A DNA stretch of 7,273 nucleotides from an uncultured Actinomycetes bacterium (GTDB taxonomy: Bacteria; Actinomycetota; Thermoleophilia; Solirubrobacterales; Solirubrobacteraceae), in contig CALAQT010000173.1 in NCBI GenBank assembly GCA_937888775.1, forward strand, positions 1-7,273. Direction: 5' to 3'. Below the pieces are notes generated by a model. It made no database searches. It was given only the letters and a program-made list of their open reading frames with translations, and was not told the DNA's origin. Below are positions 1 to 5,699 of the stretch, piece by piece. A program made the translations under genes and the position numbers. Each line of letters starts with the position of its first letter. Position 1 is the stretch's first letter.

Positions 1-856
1 ACCGATTGGACCCCGGGAATTATTTTGCCCAGCCCCTTGACTTTCATCGGTCGCCGATAGGAGGGCGGACGCGGCGGCGTGCAGAACCGCGTCGATGCGT
101 ACGCAGAGCGCGCCGGCCGCTCTCGAAAGGCGGTCCAACGATTCGGGGCCGCCGGGCGCCTGCTATGTCGCCGAAACGGTCGCAGACCGCGGGGTGGTTC
201 GAGGATGAACGCGATCGCCCGCGACATCCGCGCTTTCGACGTGTGATGCGAGACTGTCGGCCGGCGAACGTGGGATCCCTGTCAACGGCAAGGAAGCGAC
301 GCCGGTCATTCGGGATGGACCGTCTTGCCTGGCTGCTCCACGCGCGAGGGAGCAGTCTCGGAACTACCGGTGAGATGGCTGCTCGGGTGATCGAAGGAGC
401 AGCCCGTGAGCCTGGGCGGCGAGCTCGCCGCTCGTCCGATCCGGCGGCGCCGGGCATCATGACCGTTTTTCGTGTCGGCGCCAGTGCGGGCAGCGTTCGT
501 GCCTGCAACCTATGCGAGAAGCCGGCAAGTGGGTGGAACGTGGACGAGTGTCGCTCTCCGAGAATGCGCAACTGTTGCGTCGACGGGCTGGCTTACTGCT
601 TCAGCGGGCCTGCTTACAGCGAAGATTTCGCCCGCCACAAAGCCATCGGCGAGCGATCCGGGAACCAGTCTGCGGTGCCGCGTCTCGGATTCGTTGCATG
701 CCCAACACGATCGCCGCCTCGCCGGCGCCTACCACCGTACCCCTGTGCAGCACCGTGTCAGAAAAAGTACGCGCCACTGCTCAGTGCGGAAACCTACCGA
801 GCTCGTGACGGGGGCGCTTCGGATGAAACCTGACGCTCCTCCCTCAACGATTACGC
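1..856. other. Region with no recognisable gene
   Basis: I find no coding sequence I can support in this stretch. Open frames exist on both strands, including one of about 275 codons on + and one of about 175 on -. Their translations are rich in Arg, Ser, Pro and Cys, have no hydrophobic-core pattern, and match no family I know. That is the usual look of chance open frames in G+C-rich DNA. No tRNA, rRNA, terminator or promoter pair stands out. The stretch may be intergenic, or may hold a gene too decayed to read. The only visible structure is the pair of hairpins at 331-404. The frame of the ATPase gene is closed by a TGA at 824-826, so that gene cannot extend further upstream than 827. Confidence 0.55.
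331..404. repeat. Two tandem similar hairpins (CTGCTC...GAGCAG)
   Basis: Two short inverted repeats share nearly the same arms. The first pairs CTGCTCC (333-339) with GGAGCAG (349-355) around a 9-base loop. The second pairs GGCTGCTC (377-384) with GAGCAGCC (397-404) around a 12-base loop. Both left arms begin with the same GGCTGCTC octamer (331 and 377), 46 bases apart, while the loops differ. The repeats are seen directly; their function is unknown. They could be a pair of operator-like binding sites, a small repetitive palindromic element, or chance. They lie about 450 bases upstream of the ATPase gene. Confidence 0.4.
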
Positions 857-1510
857 GTGGTGGACACGTACGCGACTTCTGCCCTTCTTCTCGACGCTGT
901 GGCGATCACCCACTCGTATGGCCGAAAGTTGGTCTTGGACAGCGTCTCGCTTTCGGTCCAGGCGGGCGAGGCGGTCGCGATCGTCGGTGAGAACGGTGCC
1001 GGCAAGAGCACGCTGATGCGCATCTGCGCCGGGCTCATCCACCCCAGCTCCGGGGAGCTGCGTGTCCGGGAGCGGGTCGGTTACTGCCCGCAGATCCCAG
1101 GGCTGTTCGACCTGCTCAACGCCCAGGAGCACCTGGCCCTGTTCGCGCCCGTGCTCGGCGCCTCCGAGGCGCGCGTGATCCGCGAGGGTCGGACGTTGCT
1201 CGACGAGCTCGGCTTCCCCGTCGGCGATCGGTCCCCCACGCGGGATCTGTCAGGCGGCGCGCGTCAAAAGCTTAACCTGGCGCTCGCCCTGCTCGGTGGT
1301 GCGCGCGTCCTGCTGCTCGATGAGCCCTATCAGGGCTTCGACCACGGCTCCTACGTCTCGTTCTGGGAGCACGTCGCGGGTTGGCGGGCGGACGGATTGG
1401 CGGTCGTCGTTGTCACCCACCTGCTCACGGACCTGGCCTTGGTCGACCGCGTGGTGGAGCTGGCGATCCCGGGCGGGGAGACACCTGGATTGCAGTCGTT
1501 AGTCCGATGA
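857..1510 (+). CDS. ABC transporter ATP-binding protein
   Basis: This is the cytoplasmic ATPase subunit (217 aa) of an ABC transporter; it should hydrolyse ATP to drive the membrane protein encoded by the overlapping next gene. All core motifs are present in order: Walker A GENGAGKST (44-52), Q-loop Gln79, signature LSGGARQK (131-138), Walker B LLLDEP (152-157, catalytic Glu156) and H-loop His188. The length is short, a bare nucleotide-binding domain with no regulatory C-terminal extension, as in many ABC-2 type systems. The start is GTG 857 or the adjacent GTG 860; there is no good Shine-Dalgarno sequence, so the start is chosen from the upstream TGA at 824 and from where homology normally begins (near residue 10). 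The stop overlaps the permease start as ATGA. The substrate cannot be read from the sequence. Confidence 0.93.
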   Translation: MVDTYATSALLLDAVAITHSYGRKLVLDSVSLSVQAGEAVAIVGENGAGKSTLMRICAGLIHPSSGELRVRERVGYCPQIPGLFDLLNAQEHLALFAPVLGASEARVIREGRTLLDELGFPVGDRSPTRDLSGGARQKLNLALALLGGARVLLLDEPYQGFDHGSYVSFWEHVAGWRADGLAVVVVTHLLTDLALVDRVVELAIPGGETPGLQSLVR

Positions 1511-2190
1511 GACTCAGGCGCGTGACCGTGCCGGCCACGATGACCGGGCGCGAGCTGCTTCGACGTCACGTCGCGATGGGACTGCTCACGGGGCTGCCGC
1601 TCGCGTTCTACGGCTCTTCCTTGAGTCAGGGTGCCGACCGTGCTGCGGTCACCGGCGGGATAGCGATGGCGTTTTCAGTCGCGGGAGCGTCGATCTTCGC
1701 GGCGCTGACCGCTCGGCCGGTCGATCAGCGCCTCGTGCTGGCGGGCTATCACCCATACGAGCTGCTGCTCGGCCGCCTGCTGTTCCTGGAGCTGTTCGGA
1801 CTCGTCGTTGCCGCACTCTTCAGCGTCATCATGGTCGTGGGCACCGGGCCCCAGCATCCGGTGCTGCTCGGAGTGGGCGTCGAGCTGGTCGCGGTGGCGA
1901 GCGTGCCGTTCGGACTGGCGGTCGGGTCGCTCGCCCCCCACGAGCTCGAAGGGGTGCTGATCTTGATCGGAGTCGTCGGCATTCAGTTGACGCTGAACTC
2001 CACGCAGACGATCGCGAAGCTGCTGCCGTTCTGGGGCGCCCAGCGCGTGATCGGCCACTCGGTGGGTGTCAGCCCCGCCACCGGTGCGGCGCCGCTGGTC
2101 GGCGTCGCCTATGCCGTTGCGCTCTTCGGAGCCGCCGCCTACATCGCACACATTCGTGCTCCGGCGTCTAGGGCGATCGGGACCCGCTAG
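1507..2190 (+). CDS. ABC-2 type transporter permease (six-helix membrane protein)
   Basis: This 227-aa integral membrane protein is the likely translocation partner of the preceding ATPase. I see about six hydrophobic segments (roughly residues 22-40, 47-68, 88-112, 118-140, 147-164 and 195-215), with a basic N-terminus (MRLRR). That is the usual arrangement of ABC-2 permeases. The frame is open further upstream, but ATG 1507 is preferred because it overlaps the ATPase stop in an ATGA, which indicates translational coupling, and because upstream codons would overlap the ATPase gene. No separate Shine-Dalgarno sequence is visible. I recognise no signature residues that give a substrate; export of a drug, lipid or peptide, or a role in ABC-2 membrane processes, are all open. 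The family call rests on topology and gene pairing rather than sequence motifs. Confidence 0.82.
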   Translation: MRLRRVTVPATMTGRELLRRHVAMGLLTGLPLAFYGSSLSQGADRAAVTGGIAMAFSVAGASIFAALTARPVDQRLVLAGYHPYELLLGRLLFLELFGLVVAALFSVIMVVGTGPQHPVLLGVGVELVAVASVPFGLAVGSLAPHELEGVLILIGVVGIQLTLNSTQTIAKLLPFWGAQRVIGHSVGVSPATGAAPLVGVAYAVALFGAAAYIAHIRAPASRAIGTR

Positions 2191-2219
2191 GTCTGGGGCA
2201 TCCGGGCCGCCTGGAGGAC

Positions 2220-2596
2220 GTGGACGACGCAAACAACGGTTACAGGCCTCCCCGACGAGGTACTCGCCCTGCTCACCGAGCCGGACGCGATCACGCGCTG
2301 GACTCCGGTGCCCTTCGAACTCATCGACCTCGACACCGACCGTCTGGTGGCCGGCAGCCGAGCCCGCGTCTGCGCCCGTCTCGCCGGACGCATACTGGAG
2401 TTCGACGTCGAAGTCCTAGCGGCGGACGACGAGCGGCTGGCGCTCGTGGCAACCGGCCCAATCAGAATCGACGCCGAGTACGCACTGCACCCCGCCGCCG
2501 CAGGGAGCGAGCTGCGCGCCTCGGGTATCAGTCCGCGGCAGCGGCCTCATCGGGCGCGTCCTCGCCCAGGCGACCGATGCGCTCCTCGCGGCATGA
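2220..2596 (+). pseudogene. SRPBCC (START-like) family protein, frameshifted
   Basis: The translation reads like a small SRPBCC/polyketide-cyclase-type ligand-binding protein. In one frame (about 2239-2523) it has the typical run 'LPDEVLALLTEPDAITRWTP', then a beta-rich stretch ending in SELRAS. The homology then jumps by one base: dropping one G from GGG 2523-2525 restores VSVRGSGLIGRVLAQATDA and a stop at 2594-2596. That glycine-rich turn followed by a C-terminal helix is the expected end of the fold. The N-terminus is also damaged: the conserved frame has no ATG, GTG or TTG between the permease stop and 2308. The GTG at 2220, just after a GGAGG (2213-2217), is in another frame. At about 125 residues the protein is somewhat short, so the IS110 element downstream may have removed its last helix. 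It lies 29 bases after the permease. Its role is unknown; SRPBCC proteins bind hydrophobic ligands or assist enzymes. Confidence 0.7.
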
Positions 2597-2665
2597 AAAT
2601 GCTTCTCGGAGGGTCCGTCCGGCTCTGACCCGCAGCTTCGGCTCATCCGGGACAGGGGCCTTCAT

Positions 2666-2803
2666 TGGGAGAACGCAGACGGCAGGCCGTTTTCGGCGAT
2701 GGGCTTCGAGCCCGTGAATACTCGATCGGCCGCCCGTGCGACTTGCCTGGATTGAGCGTTCGAGCTCGTATCGGTCTGTGTCGTTGTCCCGCTCGTTCTC
2801 CCA
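2666..2803 (+). ncRNA. Candidate IS110 bridge-RNA region
   Basis: IS110 recombinases use a structured 'bridge' RNA, which in the IS110 group is encoded in the non-coding left end upstream of the recombinase gene. The matching interval here contains a perfect 10-base inverted repeat, TGGGAGAACG (2666-2675) and CGTTCTCCCA (2794-2803), enclosing 118 bases. Inside are local hairpins: GCCG-TTTT-CGGC (2686-2697) and GGGCT-TCG-AGCCC (2701-2713), the latter extendable by A2699-U2715 and U2700-G2714. Position, size and a long closing stem fit a bridge RNA or its remnant. I cannot identify the guide loops, because neither intact end of the element nor an empty target site is available. The repeats are directly visible; the RNA assignment is inference. 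Confidence 0.3.
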
Positions 2804-2824
2804 CCTGTGTGTGTCAGTTCGACT

Positions 2825-2832
2825 GGAGGTGA
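2825..2832 (+). promoter_or_regulatory. Shine-Dalgarno site fixing the transposase start
   Basis: GGAGGTGA at 2825-2832 is the strongest ribosome-binding sequence in the window. Its GGAGG core lies seven bases before GTG 2837, so that GTG is chosen over the in-frame upstream ATG 2807. Short complementary segments (TGTCA 2812-2816 and TGACA 2830-2834) could place the GGAGG in a hairpin loop; this may be chance. Confidence 0.6.
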
Positions 2833-2836
2833 CAGT

Positions 2837-3301
2837 GTGGCAGCGTTAACGCGGTGGGTTGGTCGGGCGATCGGTCTGGATGTGCACCGTGACTTCTGTG
2901 TGGTCGCGATCTGCGAGGACGGGAAGGTCCGTTCCGCTGGCCGGGTACCGAGCACGCCGGAGGGACTGCGGGTCTTGGCGGAGAGTCTGCTGGCCAGCGG
3001 TCGGGTGGCGTGGGGGCTGACGGCGAGCTGCTGGGAGGTCGCGCGGATCCTTGAGCCCTATGTGCAGCGGGTGATCGTGGTCAGCCCGGATGACGCCGGC
3101 ATCGCGAGCGCGCGGGCGAAGACCGACAAGCTTGACGCGCGCACCCTGGCCAGCCTGTGCTGGAAGGGCGAGCTGGAGGCGGTCTGGATGCCGGATGACC
3201 GCTGTCGGATCCTGCGTCGTCGGCTGGCGCGCCGCCAGCAGCTGGTGCACGCGCGCTCGCGCGCGAAGAACGAGATCTCGGCGGTGCTGCGCGCCGACTG
3301 A
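2837..3301 (+). pseudogene. IS110-family transposase, N-terminal DEDD part
   Basis: This is the N-terminal RuvC-like half of an IS110 transposase (154 aa; the intact family is about 330-420 aa). Recognisable features are GLDVH with catalytic Asp15, the TDKLDAR motif with Asp97 and Asp100, VWMPDD, and the basic helix ending in AKNEISAVL. Aligned without gaps to the usual 'LEATGN' motif, residues 59-64 read WGLTAS. The conserved catalytic Glu is thus Gly60 (codon GGG 3014-3016, one transition from GAG), which should abolish catalysis. A TGA at 3299-3301 ends the frame just after AVLRAD, where intact relatives continue through a helical linker. The next bases already encode TVPGVN, the start of the C-terminal domain, so a linker of roughly 70-90 codons is missing. 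GTG 2837 is chosen because of the strong Shine-Dalgarno sequence ahead of it. Confidence 0.87.
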
Positions 3302-3432
3302 CCGTGCCGGGCGTGAACCTGATCTGCGCAGCGACGTTCCTCGCAGCGGTCGGCGATCCCTCACGGTTTCTCACCAACCGCAAGCTGGTCGCCTACCTCG
3401 GGCTTGATCCCAAGGTCAAGCGCAGCGGCAAC
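3301..3432 (+). pseudogene. IS110-family transposase, C-terminal fragment
   Basis: In a different frame from the N-terminal part, ACC GTG CCG GGC GTG AAC reads TVPGVN, followed by LICAATFLAAVGD, RKLVAYLGLDPKV and SG. This is the start of the IS116/IS110/IS902 C-terminal transposase domain. The domain normally continues with an Arg/Gly-rich stretch, a Ser nucleophile region and a basic tail. Here the match ends between about 3420 and 3432, and the remaining codons of the open frame (to 3603) are only the antisense of the exporter gene. The fragment (about 43 residues) cannot be functional. The shift of frame relative to the N-terminal piece fits an internal deletion whose length is not a multiple of three. 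Confidence 0.83.
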
Positions 3433-3928
3433 CGGCTGAGCTTCTCCTCGACCTCGCGGCGGAGCCCGAGCATCGTGCGCTGGGTGACGCCCGCCATCGC
3501 GTATCCCTGGCCGAAGTTGAAGGCGGACCCAGGAGGTAGACGAGCGCCGCCAGCCCGAGCGCGCGGCCGAGCTCGCCAAGGTCGACGCCCTTGCCAGGTG
3601 TGACGTTCATGCCGGAGACCATCGAGGCGATCTGGGCCTGGCCGTGGGCTCGGAGGGTCGCGATCGCCTGCGCCTTTGTCGTTCCGGCCGGGAGGAGCTT
3701 GCCGACGACGCCGTTGAACAGGACGTTCGTGGCGTTCCCGAGGATCCGCGGGCCGGTGACCATGAACGCGACCGATGTGACGCCGAGCATGAGCGCCGCG
3801 GCGAGGGGGAGGCGCTCCGGGCGCAGCCTCGCGAGCAGCCGGCGCAGCGTGCCGCGAAGGTCCTTGGCGCGCTCCGCCGGCGCTCCGCCAGGGGCTCGCA
3901 TCGCCATCCGCGGGCCGCCGAAGCTCAT
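3420..3928 (-). pseudogene. ABC exporter subunit B (catalytic partner), truncated and frameshifted
   Basis: This is the start of the second half-transporter of a heterodimeric ABC exporter (fused membrane and ATPase domains, normally around 600 aa). ATG 3928 overlaps the stop of subunit A in an ATGA. The N-terminus MSFGGPRMAMRAPGG precedes a basic amphipathic stretch, then a first membrane helix (LPLAAALMLGVTSVAFMVTG), a connecting region with LLPAGTTKAQA and VTPGKGVDLG, and a second helix (LAALVYLLG). One base then appears to be missing at the G run 3528-3530. Restoring it joins LLG to SAFNFGQGYAMAGVTQRTM and LRREVEEKLSRLPLR, exactly as in relatives. There the gene stops: beyond about 3420 the sequence is IS110 transposase. 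About 430 residues, including the whole ATPase domain, are lost. By family logic this was the subunit carrying the catalytic site that subunit A lacks. Confidence 0.82.
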
Positions 3929-5657
3929 GCCGCAGCCTCCTCGCCGAGTTGGGAGACGACGATCTCCCGGTACGGCTCGCAGCTCGCGAGCAGCTGCGAG
4001 TGGGTGCCGATCCCGACGATCTGACCGGCATCGAGCACGATGATCCGGTCGGCCTGCATGATCGTGCTGACCCGCTGCGCCACGATCACGACCGCAGCGT
4101 CGCGCGTGGCCAGCTTCATCGCCGTCCGCAGCCGTGCGTCGGTCGCGGCATCGAGCGCGGAGAAGCAGTCGTCGAGCAGGTACAGGCGGGGTCGTTTCGC
4201 CAGCGCGCGGGCGATCGAGAGGCGCTGGCGCTGCCCACCGGACACGTTCGTGCCGCCCTGGTCGATCGGGGCGTCGAGCCCGCCCGGCATCGCGGCGACG
4301 AAGTCGCGCGCCTGCGCGATCTCGAGCGCGTTCCACAGCTCGGTTTCGGACGCCGCGGGCCAGCCGAACCGCAGGTTGCTGGCGACGGTGCCGCGGAACA
4401 GGAAGGCCGCCTGGGGGACCAGCCCGATCGAGCCCCACAGCGCGTCGAGCGATTGCTCGCGCACATCGACGCCGTTGACGAAAATCGTCCCGTTGGTGGG
4501 ATCGAAGAACCGGGGGATCAGGCTGAGCAGCGTCGTCTTGCCGCTCCCGGTGCCGCCGATGATCGCGCTCGTCTCGCCCAGCTCCAGCGTGAACGTCAGG
4601 TCGCGCAGCACCGGGCGTTCGCTGCCCGGATAGCCGAACGTCACGTTCTCGAAGCGGACGAGACCGGTCACCTGCGCCGGCCGCACCGGCGACGGTGGGT
4701 CGGCGATCGCCGGCACCGTGTCGAGCACCTGCTCGACGCGCTCGGCGCTGGCGACCGCGCGCGGCAGCAGGATCACCATCATCACGGCCATCATCACCGC
4801 CATCAGGATCTGCAGGATGTAGGCGAGGAACGCGGTCAGGTTGCCGATCGGCATCGACCCGTCGCTCACCAGGTGACCGCCGAACCAGACGACGGCCACG
4901 CTGGAGAGGTTGAGGATCGCCATCATCGCCGGCAGCGTCAGCGCGAAGATCCGGTTGACCCGCAGCGCCGTAGCGGTGAGGTCGGCGTTGGCCTCGCTGA
5001 ACCGCTCGGCCTCGGATCGTCCGCGGACGAACGCGCGGATCACGCGCACCCCGGTGATCTGCTCCCGGAGCACCTCGTTGATCCGATCGAGCTTGACCTG
5101 CATCGAGCGGAATTGCGGCACCACCGTGATCAGCACGACGCCGATGACAATCATCATCACCGGCACGGCGACCGCCAGCAGCGGCGAGAGTGCCGCGCCC
5201 TCCCGGACGCGAGGATCACGCCGCCGACGCTCATGATCGGAGCGATCACCATCAGCGTCAGCGCCATCTGCAGGAACAGCTGGATCTGCTGCACGTCGTT
5301 GGTGTTGCGGGTGATCAGCGACGGCGTTCCGAAGCGATTGACCTCTGCGGCCGAGAACCCCTGAACACGCCCGAAGACGGCCGCGCGAATGTCCGCGCCG
5401 GCCCCCATCGACACGCGCGATGCCGAGTAGACCGCGACGATCGCGACCGCACCGAGGACCAGCGCGATCGCGAGCATCAGCCCGCCGGTCCGCACGATGT
5501 ACCCGATGTTCCCCTTCACCACCCCGTTGTTGATGATGTCCGCGTTGAGGTTGGGCAGGTACAGGTTCCCGACGCTCTGCACCACCAGCAGCCCGACGAC
5601 GACCGCGACCTGTCGCCGGTATGGCCGCAGGTAGGTGCGCAGCAGTGCGATCAGCAT
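3925..5657 (-). pseudogene. ABC exporter subunit A (degenerate NBD half-transporter), one frameshift
   Basis: This is a half-size ABC exporter with about six N-terminal membrane helices followed by an ATPase domain. Helices lie near residues 17-38, 58-78, 129-150, 157-182, 238-262 and 275-300. ATPase motifs are Walker A GGTGSGKTT (368-376), Q-loop Gln416, signature SGGQRQR (473-479) and Walker B LYLLDD (492-497). Asp497 takes the place of the catalytic Glu, and Gln528 (AQR) the place of the H-loop His. That combination marks the degenerate-site subunit of heterodimeric exporters such as BmrC or TM287. The frame breaks near 5202-5206; adding one base gives ILASREGAALSPLL and a protein of exactly 577 aa, a normal length. 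Everything else is well conserved, so the break is either recent or a sequencing error. ATG 5657 follows the molybdenum hydroxylase stop by 42 bases. The substrate is unknown; multidrug or lipid export is typical of the family. Confidence 0.88.
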
Positions 5658-5699
5658 GGCTTCGCGTCCGGGGCCGCGCAGGGGCCCGCGGCGGCCGGC

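Larger units (their letters stand above)
2597..3432 (+). mobile_element. IS110-family insertion sequence, decayed remnant
   Basis: This is the residue of an IS110-type element, identified by its DEDD-type transposase in two pieces (2837-3301 and 3301 to about 3432). IS110 elements lack classical terminal inverted repeats and usually make no target duplication, so the left end cannot be fixed by eye. It must lie between the SRPBCC stop (2596) and the transposase start; 2597 is only the outer limit. The right side is not a natural end. Transposase homology stops at about 3420-3432, in the middle of the C-terminal domain, and minus-strand ABC exporter sequence begins at once. The element therefore lost an internal segment, the rest of its C-terminal domain and its right end, and should not be able to move by itself. 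Confidence 0.8.

Noticed and set aside
6..833. Open frame of 275 codons on the + strand
   Set aside because: The composition is Arg/Ser/Pro/Cys-rich with no domain pattern, and equally long frames overlap it on the opposite strand. This is typical of chance openness in G+C-rich DNA.
3433..3603. C-terminal tail of the IS110 transposase frame beyond about 3432
   Set aside because: The codons no longer resemble the IS110 domain, and the opposite strand reads as exporter subunit B (FNFGQGYAMAGVTQRT), so this is shadow sequence.
3949..5364. Open frame of 471 codons on the + strand
   Set aside because: It is antisense to exporter subunit A, whose minus-strand frame carries all the ABC motifs; the His/Asp/Arg-rich translation is an artefact.
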